The position numbers and the translations under genes are program-made. The notes under the pieces were generated by a model. It was not told the DNA's origin. It saw nothing but the letters and a program-made list of their open reading frames with translations, and ran no database searches. DNA of 39,001 nt, taken from NCBI GenBank assembly GCA_036496025.1, contig DASXLW010000183.1, positions 1 through 39,001 of the forward strand. The letters are read 5' to 3'. This document shows positions 7,047 to 15,899 of this stretch, piece by piece. How positions within the stretch are numbered: the stretch's first letter is position 1; every line of letters begins with the position of its first letter. The stretch comes from PALSA-505 sp036496025. Its GTDB lineage: Bacteria; Actinomycetota; Actinomycetes; Streptosporangiales; Streptosporangiaceae.

Positions 7047-7907
7047 ATGCCGTGGACGATCAGCGAAGACGTTGACGAGTTCGCCCGCCAGGCCGACTCG
7101 TTTCTGCGGCAGCAGCCCGCGCGGAACACGGTCGAGCTGACCGTCATCGAGACGCTGCGGGCGACCGGGCCGGACACATTCGGCCAGGATGCGCCCTGGT
7201 TCGGTTGGTGGCAGCCGACCGGTGGAGCGGTGGCGGGCACCTGCCTGCAGACACCGCCGTTCCCTTTGCTGCTCGCCAGCGCGCCGGAGCAGGCGGTGGC
7301 CGAACTGGCGGCGACCCTCGCGGCGTCCGGCCGGCCGCTGCCCGGGGTGAACGCGAGCGTGGCGGCCGCTGGCCAGTTCGCTGGCCACTGGCGGGCGCGG
7401 ACCGGGGCCACGGTCGTCGAGCACATGCGGAACCGGCTGTACCGGCTTGGCGAGCTGGTCCCGCCCCGGCAGGCTCCGGCGGGGCAGGCCCGGGTGGCGG
7501 GCGACGCTGACCAGGATCTGCTGGTGGCCTGGTTCCGCGCCTTCGGGCGGGAAGTGCCGGTCGTGGCCGACCGGGATCGGGTGCGGGCGATCCGGGACCG
7601 GATTGGCTACGGCGGGCTGATGCTGTGGGAGGCGAACGGGGTGCCGGTGTCGATGGCCGGGCTGAGCCGCCAGGTGGCGGGCATGGCCCGGGTCGGCCCG
7701 GTGTACACGCCGCCCGGGCTGCGGCGCCGTGGCTACGCCGGCGCGGTGACCGCGGCGGTCAGCCAGGCCGCGCTGGACGCCGGAGCCGCCGAGGTGCTGC
7801 TGTTCACCGACCTGGCCAACCCGACCAGCAACTCCCTCTACCAGCACCTGGGCTACCAGCCGGTCGAAGACCGCGTCGTCCTGTCCTTCGCCGCCGATTC
7901 GCCATGA
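7047..7907 (+). CDS. GNAT family N-acetyltransferase
   Basis: A 286-residue protein. The C-terminal half (about 140-280) is a GNAT domain with the acetyl-CoA loop Y-T-P-P-G-L-R-R-R-G-Y-A (motif A, Q/R-x-x-G-x-G/A) and motif B ending N-S-L-Y-Q-H-L-G-Y. The N-terminal half looks like a second, degenerate GNAT-like lobe, as in many FR47-type actinobacterial enzymes. The acceptor substrate cannot be told. The ATG at 7047 is the first in frame; upstream pairing to 16S rRNA is weak. It stands alone and converges on the reductase at 7990-9039, with 82 bp between stops. Confidence 0.8.
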   Translation: MPWTISEDVDEFARQADSFLRQQPARNTVELTVIETLRATGPDTFGQDAPWFGWWQPTGGAVAGTCLQTPPFPLLLASAPEQAVAELAATLAASGRPLPGVNASVAAAGQFAGHWRARTGATVVEHMRNRLYRLGELVPPRQAPAGQARVAGDADQDLLVAWFRAFGREVPVVADRDRVRAIRDRIGYGGLMLWEANGVPVSMAGLSRQVAGMARVGPVYTPPGLRRRGYAGAVTAAVSQAALDAGAAEVLLFTDLANPTSNSLYQHLGYQPVEDRVVLSFAADSP

Positions 7908-7989
7908 TCACTTCCACTTTGCACGCGGTACGACCAAATTCCGGGGTGGTTTGTCCCGGTTCCGTGGTCGGAACGTATGCAAAGTCGGA

Positions 7990-9039
7990 TCACTCTGCGG
8001 GCGTGAGGTCCGGGCCGGAGAGGGTGACGGCGTCCAGGTCGGTGACGTAGCGCGGGCCGAACGCGGTGGACGGGGTGTGGAAGCCGGGCGGCACCGAGTC
8101 GAGCCGGGTGATCGCCCGGACCACCGAGTCGGCGGTCAGCGCGTAGGCGTTCGGCGTGCGCAGCGTCGCCTGCGCGGTCCGGTCTCCGGCGCTGGTCCGG
8201 CCCCACACCTCGCTCCTGGACCGGGCCCGCCGCCGCTCGCCTGGCCCGGCGGCCCGCCCCGCCACGGCCTCCGCCAGCTGCCGCACCGGGCCCAGCCGCA
8301 GCAGCTGGTTCAGGCGAAGCGCCTGCCCGGCCCGCAGCGCGCCGCCCGGCACAGCCGTATAGGTGGTGATGGTGCCGATGCCGGTCGAGTGGTACGCGGT
8401 GCTGACGTCGCCCCACGGCACCGATACGACCGTCCGCGGCCCGCTGGGGAACTGGGCGCGGATCGTCCGCCAGCCGAACGGGACCTCGGTGATCACCCCG
8501 TCGATCCTGGCCCGCCCGCCTTGCCCCATGCCCTGCACGGCGGTCTTCGCGGTGCCCGGGCTCGGCCCGCCGCCCGCCATGAAGGCCAGGTCCAGCCGGT
8601 CGGCGCCGGGCAGCGCCTCGGCCAGCAGGGCCGCCAGGCAGTCGGTCGGGACGACGTCGAACCCGGCTCCGGGCAGCAGCACGCTGCCCGCCGCCCGGGC
8701 GCGGTCGCCCAGGCCGTGCAGTTCCTCGAACACGTCGATCTCGCCGGTGACGTCGAGGTAGTGCACTCCGGCGTTCACGCACGCCCGCGCCATCGGGCCC
8801 GCGGTCGCGGCGAACGGGCCTGCGCAGTGCGCCACCGCGCTCACCCCGTCCAGACCGCGCCGGATCGCATCGGGATCGTCCAGCGCGAACCGGCGGGATT
8901 CGAGGCCGAGTTCGCGGGCCAGTGCTCCGACCTTCTCGGCCGAGCGGCCGGCCAGCACCGGGCGCTCGCCCCGGGCTGCGGCCAGCCGGGCCACCAGCGT
9001 GCCCGTGTATCCGTTCGCCCCGTACAGCAGCCACGTCAT
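7990..9039 (-). CDS. Saccharopine dehydrogenase-like / trans-acting enoyl reductase-like protein
   Basis: The ATG at 9039 has GGAAGGAG 7 bp upstream and gives 349 residues; a longer frame to 9147 lacks this. Residues 5-17 (L-Y-G-A-N-G-Y-T-G-T-L-V-A) form the Rossmann G-x-x-G-x-x-G nucleotide loop. H-C-A-G-P-F and H-Y-L-D-V-T-G-E follow as in the saccharopine dehydrogenase-like family, which includes the mycobacterial trans-acting enoyl reductase. The segment L-P-G-A-G-F-D-V-V-P-T-D-C is also typical. It probably binds NAD(P)H and reduces a carbonyl or enoyl compound, but the substrate is unknown; no lysine or polyketide genes lie nearby. It is divergent from thrS across 121 bp. Confidence 0.8.
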   Translation of the reverse strand: MTWLLYGANGYTGTLVARLAAARGERPVLAGRSAEKVGALARELGLESRRFALDDPDAIRRGLDGVSAVAHCAGPFAATAGPMARACVNAGVHYLDVTGEIDVFEELHGLGDRARAAGSVLLPGAGFDVVPTDCLAALLAEALPGADRLDLAFMAGGGPSPGTAKTAVQGMGQGGRARIDGVITEVPFGWRTIRAQFPSGPRTVVSVPWGDVSTAYHSTGIGTITTYTAVPGGALRAGQALRLNQLLRLGPVRQLAEAVAGRAAGPGERRRARSRSEVWGRTSAGDRTAQATLRTPNAYALTADSVVRAITRLDSVPPGFHTPSTAFGPRYVTDLDAVTLSGPDLTPAE

Positions 9040-9160
9040 CGCCCGCTCCTTCCCGTTACCACCGATAACCGGGTGGTTCTCATCCCCGGCGCAGATAGCA
9101 TCTGTGCACGGGCCGCTGGCAGCCGGCCCGGCAGCCGTCGTGACCACCAGGGAGTCAGCC

Positions 9161-11209
9161 GTGTCCGCCAGTCAGCTTCGCATCACCCTCGCAGGCAGCG
9201 AGCATGTGGTCGAGGCGGGCACGACGGCGGGCGAGGCATTGATGAGCCCGAACGGCGCTGCGGTCAGCGCCGCGGCCGGGCCGGACGCCGCCGGGGGACA
9301 GGCAGCCGCGAACCCGGCGACCGGCGACGGCGCAGGTGCCGTGATCGCGGCGCGGGTCAACGGCGATCTGCGGGATCTGGCGTACCGGCTGACCGCCGGC
9401 GACGTGGTCGAGCCGGTGCGCGCCGCACGTCCCGAGGGCCGGGCGATCCTGCGCCACTCGACCGCGCACGTGCTCGCCCAGGCGGTACAGCAGCTGTTCC
9501 CGGACGCGAAGCTGGGCATCGGGCCGCCGGTCGAGAATGGGTTCTATTACGACTTCGACGTGGCGGAGCCGTTCGGGCCCGATGATCTTAAGGCCATCGA
9601 GCAGCGGATGCGCCAGATCGTGAAGCAGGGCCAGCGATTCTCCCGGCGCGTCGTCAGTCCCGAAGAAGCGCGCGCCGAACTGGCACTCGAGCCGTACAAG
9701 CTCGAGCTGATCGGGCTGAAGGGGCCCAGCGGCGAGGAGTCGGTCGAGGTCGGCGGGCACGAGCTCACCATGTACGACAACCTCGACCGGCGCACCGGCC
9801 AGGCGGTGTGGACCGACCTGTGCCGCGGCCCGCACCTGCCTACCACCAAGGACATCCCGGCGTTCAAGCTGATGCGCACCGGCGGCGCGTACTGGCGGGG
9901 GAGCGAGCACAACCCGCAGCTGCAGCGGATCTACGGCACCGCGTGGGAGTCGCGCGAGGCGCAGGATCAGTACCTGCACCTGCTCGAGGAGGCCGAGCGA
10001 CGCGACCACCGCCGGCTGGGCACCGAGCTCGACCTGTTCTCGTTCCCGGCAGAGATCGGCAGCGGGCTGCCCGTCTTCCACCCCAAGGGCGGTACCGTCC
10101 GCCGGATCATGGAGGAGTACTCGCGGCAGCGCCACATCGAGGCCGGCTACGAGTTCGTGAACAGCCCGCACATCACCAAGTCGGAGCTGTTCGAGACCTC
10201 CGGTCACCTCGGCTGGTTCAAGGACAACATGTTCCCGCCCATGCACCTGGAGGGCGCGGACTACTACCTCAAGCCGATGAACTGCCCGTTCCACATCCTG
10301 ATCTACCGGTCTCGCGGACGGTCCTACCGTGAGCTGCCGCTGCGGCTGTTCGAGTTCGGCACCGTGTACCGGTACGAGAAGTCCGGGGTCGTGCACGGAC
10401 TGACCCGGGTGCGCGGCCTGACCATGGACGACGCGCACATCTTCTGCACCCGCGAGCAAGTGGGCGCCGAGCTGAAGAGCCTGCTGAGGTTCGTGCTCGA
10501 CCTGCTGCGCGACTACGGGCTGGCCGACTTCTACCTGGAGCTGTCCACCCGAGACGAGGCCAAGGAGAAGTTCGTCGGCAGCGATGAGGACTGGGCGCAC
10601 GCCACCGAGATGCTCGCCGAGGCGGCGCAGGAGTCCGGGCTGGAACTGGTGGACGACCCCGGCGGGGCCGCGTTCTACGGCCCGAAGATCTCGGTGCAGG
10701 CCCGCGACGCCATCGGCCGCACCTGGCAGCTGTCCACCATCCAGCTCGACTACAACGAGCCCAAGCGGTTCGGCCTGGAGTACCAGGCAGCGGACGGCTC
10801 CCGGCAGGAGCCGATCATGATTCACCGGGCGCTGTTCGGATCCATCGAGCGGTTCTTCGGCATCCTGACCGAGCATTACGCCGGGGCCTTCCCTCCGTGG
10901 CTGGCGCCGGTGCAGGTGGTCGGCATCCCGATCGCCGACGCGCACGTGCCCTACCTGGAGGAGGTGGCGGCGCGGCTGCGCGAGCACGGGATCCGGATCG
11001 AGGTGGACGCGGGCGACGAGCGGATGCAGAAGAAAATCCGCACCGCGCAGCGGCAGAAGGTGCCCTTTATGCTGCTCGCGGGCGACGCCGACGTGGCCGC
11101 CGGGGCGGTGTCGTTCCGGTTCCGGGACGGATCGCAGCGCAACGAGGTGCCGGTGGCCGAGGCGATCGAGCAGATCGTGAACGCGGTGCGCGACCGCGTG
11201 CAGGTCTGA
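9161..11209 (+). CDS. thrS: Threonyl-tRNA synthetase
   Basis: This class II aminoacyl-tRNA synthetase charges tRNA-Thr. I start at the GTG at 9161 (682 aa), with AGGGAG about 7 bp upstream; the open frame further upstream has no similarity. Domains are TGS (1-88), editing domain (about 90-270) with H99-S-T-A-H103 and a C-R-G-P-H motif, catalytic core (about 280-570) with zinc-site C375 in M-N-C-P-F-H and V-H-G-L-T-R-V-R-G, and an anticodon-binding C-terminus (A-P-V-Q-V-V-G-I-P). The TGS domain has an extra Ala/Gly/Pro-rich stretch at about residues 33-59, longer than usual. The hydrolase gene at 11246 follows after 36 bp, the conserved actinobacterial order. No T-box signature is visible in the 121-bp leader region. 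Confidence 0.97.
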   Translation: MSASQLRITLAGSEHVVEAGTTAGEALMSPNGAAVSAAAGPDAAGGQAAANPATGDGAGAVIAARVNGDLRDLAYRLTAGDVVEPVRAARPEGRAILRHSTAHVLAQAVQQLFPDAKLGIGPPVENGFYYDFDVAEPFGPDDLKAIEQRMRQIVKQGQRFSRRVVSPEEARAELALEPYKLELIGLKGPSGEESVEVGGHELTMYDNLDRRTGQAVWTDLCRGPHLPTTKDIPAFKLMRTGGAYWRGSEHNPQLQRIYGTAWESREAQDQYLHLLEEAERRDHRRLGTELDLFSFPAEIGSGLPVFHPKGGTVRRIMEEYSRQRHIEAGYEFVNSPHITKSELFETSGHLGWFKDNMFPPMHLEGADYYLKPMNCPFHILIYRSRGRSYRELPLRLFEFGTVYRYEKSGVVHGLTRVRGLTMDDAHIFCTREQVGAELKSLLRFVLDLLRDYGLADFYLELSTRDEAKEKFVGSDEDWAHATEMLAEAAQESGLELVDDPGGAAFYGPKISVQARDAIGRTWQLSTIQLDYNEPKRFGLEYQAADGSRQEPIMIHRALFGSIERFFGILTEHYAGAFPPWLAPVQVVGIPIADAHVPYLEEVAARLREHGIRIEVDAGDERMQKKIRTAQRQKVPFMLLAGDADVAAGAVSFRFRDGSQRNEVPVAEAIEQIVNAVRDRVQV

Positions 11210-11245
11210 CCGGGGCGGGCCAGCGGCAGCGCCTATGCTGCACCC

Positions 11246-11824
11246 ATGCCTAGCACTCCGCCACCCGGCGCTTCCCCGCAGGGCGGAGCCGGCGTCCCCG
11301 ACGGCTTCGAGCGGCTCTGGATGCCGCACCGGATGGCCTACATCAAGGGCGGCGGCGAAACGCACGGGCAGGGCGCGAAGACGGACGCGCGGCCCGAGGA
11401 CAGCTGCCCCTTCTGCCGGGCGCCGGGACTGCCCGACGACGAGGGGCTGGTGGTCGCCCGCGGGGAGCTGATCTACACCGTGCTCAACCTCTACCCGTAC
11501 AACGGCGGGCACGTCATGGTCTGCCCCTACCGGCACGTCGCCGACTACGTCGATCTCACCGAGCCCGAGACCGCGGAGCTCGCCGCGCACACCAAGCGCG
11601 CGATCCGCGCCCTGCGCGAGGCCTCCGGCGCGCAGGGCTTCAACGTCGGCATGAACCTGGGCGGCGTGGCCGGCGCCGGCATCGCCGCCCACCTCCACCA
11701 GCACGTGGTCCCCAGATGGGGAGGCGACACCAACTTCATGCCCGTAGTAGGCCGCACCAAGGTCCTCCCCGAGCTACTCGCGGATACCCGCAAGCTCCTA
11801 GCCGAAGCCTGGCCTTCCGACTAA
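11246..11824 (+). CDS. HIT family hydrolase (Ap4A phosphorylase-like)
   Basis: A 192-residue histidine-triad protein. The active-site H-x-H-x-H is H149-L-H-Q-H153 in A-H-L-H-Q-H-V-V-P. C-P-F-C near residue 53 is the zinc/cysteine motif of the mycobacterial Rv2613c type, which phosphorolyses diadenosine tetraphosphate. N-L-Y-P-Y-N-G-G-H-V-M-V is the nucleotide-binding strand. The next core gene, pgsA, is separated from it here by the oppositely oriented EF-G paralogue. The ATG at 11246 has no good ribosome binding site, but TATGCT at 11234-11239 is placed like a -10 element for a leaderless transcript. Confidence 0.9.
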   Translation: MPSTPPPGASPQGGAGVPDGFERLWMPHRMAYIKGGGETHGQGAKTDARPEDSCPFCRAPGLPDDEGLVVARGELIYTVLNLYPYNGGHVMVCPYRHVADYVDLTEPETAELAAHTKRAIRALREASGAQGFNVGMNLGGVAGAGIAAHLHQHVVPRWGGDTNFMPVVGRTKVLPELLADTRKLLAEAWPSD

Positions 11825-11893
11825 GAGGTCCGCCCGCCCGTGCCGTGCCGTTCCGGTGCTCGCGCAGGGCCGCCGCCCGCCCGAGCCCGGCGA

Positions 11894-11962
11894 GGGTGCC
11901 TGCGGCGTTCGCGGCGCCGACGTTAAGCCCCGCAGTCGGCAGAGCGAACGCCGCAGGCACCC
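11894..11962. terminator. Large perfect inverted repeat between converging genes
   Basis: Arms 11894-11912 and 11944-11962 are perfect 19-bp complements. Inside them, GCCGAC (11916-11921) pairs with GTCGGC (11935-11940), extending the stem after small internal loops. It lies between the converging HIT and EF-G-like genes, so a bidirectional terminator is the natural reading. The arms lack a T tract. The unusual perfection of the arms could also mark a repeated element. Confidence 0.55.
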
Positions 11963-11977
11963 GCCCACCACCCAGCC

Positions 11978-14131
11978 TCAATTAGCGGCCGCGTCCTTCG
12001 CCACCTTCTCCGCCAGGTGCGACGGCAGCGGCTCGTGCCGCAGGTAGCTGCGGCCGAACGAGCCGGTGCCGTGCGACAGCGACCGCAGGTCGACCGCGTA
12101 CCTGAGGATCTCGAGCTCGGGAATCTCCGCTTTCACCAGCGTGCGCCCGGACCCGACCGGCTCGGTGCCGATCACCCGGCCGCGTCGCGACGACAGGTCG
12201 GACATGATGCCGCCCACGTAGTCGTCGGCGACCAGGACCGACACCTCGTCCACCGGTTCGAGCAGCACGCCCTTCGCCTTGTCCACGGCGTCCCGCAGCG
12301 CGGCCCGGCCGGCCTTCTGGAACGCCATGTCGGAGGAATCCACCGAGTGTGCCTTGCCGTCGAAGAGGGTGACCCGGATATCGACCATCGGGTATCCGGC
12401 GATGACCCCCTGCTCCATCTGCGCCCGCAGGCCCTTCTCTACCGAGGGGATGAACTGCCGGGGGACCACGCCGCCGACGATCTTGTCCACGAACTCGAAC
12501 CCGGACCCCGACGGAAGCGGCTCGATCTCGATCCGGGCGATGCCGTACTCGCCGTGGCCGCCGCTCTGCTTGACGTTGCGGCCCAGCCCCTCGGCCTTGC
12601 CCGCCACGGTCTCCCGCAGCGGCACCTTGACATCGATCTTCTCGACGGCCACCCCGTACCGGCTGGACAGCCGGTCAAGCACCAGGTCGGCGTGCGCCTC
12701 GCCCATGGTCCACAGCACGAGCTGGTGGGTGTCGGCGTTATTCTCCAGCCGCAGCGTCGGGTCCTCGGCTACCAGCCGCCCCAGGGCCTGCGACATCTTG
12801 TCCTCGTCCGCCTTGGACTTGGCGGTGATCGCGATCGGCAGCAGCGGCTCGGGCACCGACCACGGCTCCATCAGCAGCGGGCGGGACGGGTCGGAGAGCG
12901 TGTCGCCGGCCTCGGCCGTGCCGAGCTTGGCCACCGCGCAGATATCACCCGCGACGCACTGCGCGGCCGGCTGCTGCTGCTTGCCGAGCGGCGTGGTGAG
13001 CGCGCCGACGCGCTCGTCGGCGTCGTGGTCGGCGTGGCCGCGCTCGGCCATCCCGTGCCCGGAAACGTGCACGGTCGCATCCGGCCGCAGCGTGCCGGAG
13101 AACACGCGGACCAGGCTGATCCGTCCCACGTACGGGTCGGAGGTGGTCTTCACCACCTCGGCGAGCAGGGGGCCCTTCGGATCGCTGGACAGGCCGCTGA
13201 CCGGCTTGCCGTCGAGCGTGGTGACCGGGGGCAGCGGGTGCTCGCTGGGCGACGGGAACGCCTCGGTCATGATCTCGAGCAGCTCTTCCAGGCCGATCCC
13301 GCGGCCGGCCGCGGTGGCCAGCACCGGGTAGAAGCTGCCCAGCGCCACCGCCTTCTCGAGGTCCTCGATGAGCACCTTGGGATCGATCTCCTCGCCGGAC
13401 AGGTACCTGTCCATGAGGGTCTCGTCCTCGCTCTCCTGGATGATCCCCTCGATGAGCTCGCTGCGGAGCTCCTCCATCCGGCCGGCGTATTCGGGCTCGG
13501 GATCGCGCTCGGTGCGGCCGTCGCCCGAGTAGTCATAGAAGCGCTGGGAGAGCAGCCCGATCAGGCCACGGGGCATCCCGTCGTCCCCGGTCACGGGCAG
13601 GTACAGCGGCGCCACCGACTCGCCGAACGCGTCCCGGCACGCGGCCAGGGCCTCGTCGAAGTCGCCTCGCTGGTGATCGATCTTGGTGATGACCACGGCT
13701 CGCGGCATCCCCACGCCGGCGCACTCCTCCCAGAGCATCCGGGTCAGGCCGTCGAGGCCGTCTGCCGCCGAGACGGCGAATATCGCCGCGTCCGCCGCGC
13801 GCAAGCCCGCCCGCAGGTCACCGGTGAAGTCGGCGTAACCAGGCGTATCGAGCAGGTTGACCTTGATTCCCCCGTGGGTCAGCGGCGCCAGCGACAGATT
13901 GACCGAGCGCTGCTGCCTGACCTCCACCTCGTCGTAGTCGCTGACCGTGGTGCCGTCCTCGACCCGTCCCGCGCGCTGGATGACCCCGGTGTGAACGAGC
14001 AGCGCCTCCACGAGCGTGGTCTTGCCCGCGCCCGAATGGCCGACCAGCGCGACGTTCCTTACGCCGCCCGGGCTTGTCTGGCCGGCCGCCTGCGCACCGC
14101 CCGCGGCTCCCGCGCCTGTCTTGTCCGCCAC
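11978..14131 (-). CDS. Elongation factor G-like protein (EF-G2 type)
   Basis: A 717-residue translational GTPase with all EF-G domains. The G1 P-loop G-H-S-G-A-G-K-T is residues 31-38, followed by D-T-P-G-Y and a G4 motif T-K-I-D instead of the canonical N-K-I-D. Domain IV has K-V-P-L-R-E-T-V and Q-S-G-G-H-G-E-Y-G. The C-terminus has the domain V pattern L-E-P-V-D-E-V-S-V and R-R-G-R-V-I-G-T. The G4 substitution and Ala/Gly-rich N-terminus are typical of the actinobacterial second EF-G (FusA2-like), whose job differs from elongation and is not settled. The GTG start has AGGAGG 8 bp upstream. It is divergent from pgsA. Confidence 0.9.
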   Translation of the reverse strand: MADKTGAGAAGGAQAAGQTSPGGVRNVALVGHSGAGKTTLVEALLVHTGVIQRAGRVEDGTTVSDYDEVEVRQQRSVNLSLAPLTHGGIKVNLLDTPGYADFTGDLRAGLRAADAAIFAVSAADGLDGLTRMLWEECAGVGMPRAVVITKIDHQRGDFDEALAACRDAFGESVAPLYLPVTGDDGMPRGLIGLLSQRFYDYSGDGRTERDPEPEYAGRMEELRSELIEGIIQESEDETLMDRYLSGEEIDPKVLIEDLEKAVALGSFYPVLATAAGRGIGLEELLEIMTEAFPSPSEHPLPPVTTLDGKPVSGLSSDPKGPLLAEVVKTTSDPYVGRISLVRVFSGTLRPDATVHVSGHGMAERGHADHDADERVGALTTPLGKQQQPAAQCVAGDICAVAKLGTAEAGDTLSDPSRPLLMEPWSVPEPLLPIAITAKSKADEDKMSQALGRLVAEDPTLRLENNADTHQLVLWTMGEAHADLVLDRLSSRYGVAVEKIDVKVPLRETVAGKAEGLGRNVKQSGGHGEYGIARIEIEPLPSGSGFEFVDKIVGGVVPRQFIPSVEKGLRAQMEQGVIAGYPMVDIRVTLFDGKAHSVDSSDMAFQKAGRAALRDAVDKAKGVLLEPVDEVSVLVADDYVGGIMSDLSSRRGRVIGTEPVGSGRTLVKAEIPELEILRYAVDLRSLSHGTGSFGRSYLRHEPLPSHLAEKVAKDAAAN

Positions 14132-14289
14132 TCGCGTCGCCTCCTGTTAAGTCTGGTCTGGTGTCCTGCACAACCACCCTTTACCTGTCGGCCGCCCGCC
14201 ACAACCCCTAGGCCTTAATCGCGGGGCGTAAGAGGTGTAAGAGGCCAGGCTGCCGCGGTGGCGAGCACCGGGCCGGCCGCGCACGACAG

Positions 14290-14295
14290 TAGTAT
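14290..14295 (+). promoter_or_regulatory. Candidate -10 element for the pgsA operon
   Basis: TAGTAT lies 9 bp before the pgsA ATG, and no ribosome binding site is visible there. This placement predicts transcription starting at or within a few bases of the start codon (leaderless or nearly so), frequent in actinobacteria. I see no clear -35 box. Confidence 0.35.
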
Positions 14296-14304
14296 CGGAC
14301 GGCC

Positions 14305-14922
14305 ATGCTGAACGCTGTCCGACCCGCCCTCGACCGGGTCCTGAACCCGGTCGGCCGGGCGCTTGCCCGCACGCCGATCACGCCGAACGCGCTGACGGTG
14401 ATCGGCACCCTCGGCGTCTCGGCGGGCGCGCTGGCCCTGTTCCCGATCGGCGAGCTGTTCGCCGGCACGATGGTCTGCTGGTTCTTCACGTTCGCCGACA
14501 TGCTGGACGGGACCCTGGCCCGGATCAAGGGGACCAGCGGCCCGTGGGGGGCGTTCCTCGACTCCACGCTGGACCGGGTGGCGGACGCGTCGGTCTTCGC
14601 CGGGCTCACGCTATGGTTCCTGCTCGGCGGCCGGGACAAGCTGCTGGCCGGAGTGACGCTGTTCTGCCTGATCTCGGGGGCGCTCGTGTCGTACGCAAAG
14701 GCGCGCGCCGAGGGGCTCGGCTACCGCTGCGACGTCGGCATAGCCGAACGCACCGAGCGGCTGCTGATCGCCCTGGTGGCGGCCGGCCTGTCCGGCCTGG
14801 GCGTGCCCTACGTGCTGCCGATCGGGCTGTGGAGCCTGGCCGTGCTGAGCACCGTGACGTTCGGGCAGCGCGTGCTCGCGGTGCGGCGGGCGATTATGGC
14901 CGGAGAGCGCAGGGAGAGGTAA
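14305..14922 (+). CDS. pgsA: Phosphatidylinositol phosphate synthase (CDP-alcohol phosphotransferase)
   Basis: The enzyme joins CDP-diacylglycerol and inositol phosphate to make phosphatidylinositol phosphate, the first step to PI and PIMs, in the membrane. The 205 residues contain the full family motif D65-x2-D68-G69-x2-A72-R73-x8-G82-x3-D86-x3-D90, whose aspartates hold the metal ions. About six membrane helices are predicted, the usual number. Neighbours support the assignment: the acyltransferase gene starts inside its stop codon (TAATG) and pimA follows. Annotation as phosphatidylglycerol synthase is less likely given this context. Confidence 0.93.
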   Translation: MLNAVRPALDRVLNPVGRALARTPITPNALTVIGTLGVSAGALALFPIGELFAGTMVCWFFTFADMLDGTLARIKGTSGPWGAFLDSTLDRVADASVFAGLTLWFLLGGRDKLLAGVTLFCLISGALVSYAKARAEGLGYRCDVGIAERTERLLIALVAAGLSGLGVPYVLPIGLWSLAVLSTVTFGQRVLAVRRAIMAGERRER

Positions 14923-15899
14923 TGCCGACGTCCAGCGAGCGCCTGATCGGCCTGGGGTACACCCTCGGCTGGAAGCTGATTTGCCGGGTGCCCGAGTCGT
15001 GGGCCCGCTCGGTGTTCATGGCCGCCGCCGACATCGCCTGGCGCAGGCAGGGGCCGCGGGTGCAGGTACTCGAGGGGAACCTGCACCGGGTGATCGGGCC
15101 CGAGGCCACGGGCAAGCAGTTGCGCGCCCTGTCCCGCGAGGGGATGCGGTCCTACGCCCGGTACTGGCTCGAGGTGTTCCGGCTGCCGGTGATCAGCCGG
15201 GAGCGGATTCTGGGGGACATGCGCTGCACCGGCGAGGAGCAGACGGCGTTCGCGCACCTGGCCGCGGGCCGGGGAGTGATCTTCGCGCTGCCGCACATGG
15301 GTAACTGGGAGCACGCGGGAGCCTGGATCGTGGCCCGCGGCGCGGACGGCCTCACCACGGTGGCCGAGCGGCTCAAGCCCGACTCGGTCTACGACAAGTT
15401 CGTCGCGTTCCGGGAAAGCCTGGGCATGGAGGTGCTGCCGGCCACCGGCGGCGTGAGCAGGTTCGGCGTGCTCGCCCAGCGGCTGAGGGCCGGCCGCCTG
15501 GTGTGCCTGCTGGCCGACCGGGACGTCACCGGCGGCGGCGTCGAGGTGGAGTTCTTCGGCGAGAAGGCCAGGATGATGAGCGGGTCCGCGGCACTGGCGG
15601 TGCAGACCGGCGCGGCCCTGATGCCTGTCACACTGTGGTATGAGGGCTCATGCTGGGGGGCCCACATCCACGAGGAGATTCCGGTGCCCGGCGAGGGATC
15701 CAGGCAGGAGAAGATCGCGGTGATGACGCAGCAGCTGGCCGAGGTGTTCCAGGCCGGGATCACCGCGCACCCGCAGGACTGGCACATGCTGCAGCGGGTG
15801 TTCACCAGCGATCTCGACCCGGCCCGGCTGGCGGCATCGGTAGCGAAGGCGAACGCCGCCGCGGCCGCGGACGGATCAGATCCGGCGGACGGCCCATGA
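14922..15899 (+). CDS. Phosphatidylinositol mannoside acyltransferase (PatA-like)
   Basis: A 325-residue HtrB/LpxL-family acyltransferase. In the M. smegmatis pathway the homologue PatA transfers a fatty acyl chain to the mannose of PIM on the cytosolic face of the membrane. The catalytic H-x4-E motif is H125-M-G-N-W-E130, preceded by F-A-L-P. A hydrophobic N-terminal segment carries the membrane-binding helix, and L-L-A-D-R-D is the second family motif. The ATG at 14922 overlaps the pgsA TAA, and its own TGA overlaps the pimA ATG (ATGA). That places it firmly in the PI/PIM operon. The C-terminal Ala-rich tail is not conserved. Confidence 0.9.
   Translation: MPTSSERLIGLGYTLGWKLICRVPESWARSVFMAAADIAWRRQGPRVQVLEGNLHRVIGPEATGKQLRALSREGMRSYARYWLEVFRLPVISRERILGDMRCTGEEQTAFAHLAAGRGVIFALPHMGNWEHAGAWIVARGADGLTTVAERLKPDSVYDKFVAFRESLGMEVLPATGGVSRFGVLAQRLRAGRLVCLLADRDVTGGGVEVEFFGEKARMMSGSAALAVQTGAALMPVTLWYEGSCWGAHIHEEIPVPGEGSRQEKIAVMTQQLAEVFQAGITAHPQDWHMLQRVFTSDLDPARLAASVAKANAAAAADGSDPADGP

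Noticed and set aside
7916..7985. ACTTTGCA and TGCAAAGT inverted octamers between the converging GNAT and reductase genes, sharing ACTTTGCA with the def operator
   Set aside because: The loop is about 54 nt and the full palindrome TTTGCAAA is absent, and the site lies between 3' ends where a repressor would do nothing. Probably chance.
9040..9160. Possible T-box riboswitch upstream of thrS
   Set aside because: The region is only 121 bp and has neither the conserved T-box core sequence nor a specifier/antiterminator layout.
9155..11704. 849-codon open frame antisense to thrS and the HIT gene
   Set aside because: It is the high-GC third-position shadow of real genes; the translation is Arg/His/Gly/Val-rich without any family motif. 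The same holds for long antisense frames at 12017-14218, 15389-17416, 26900-28843 and 36424-38397.
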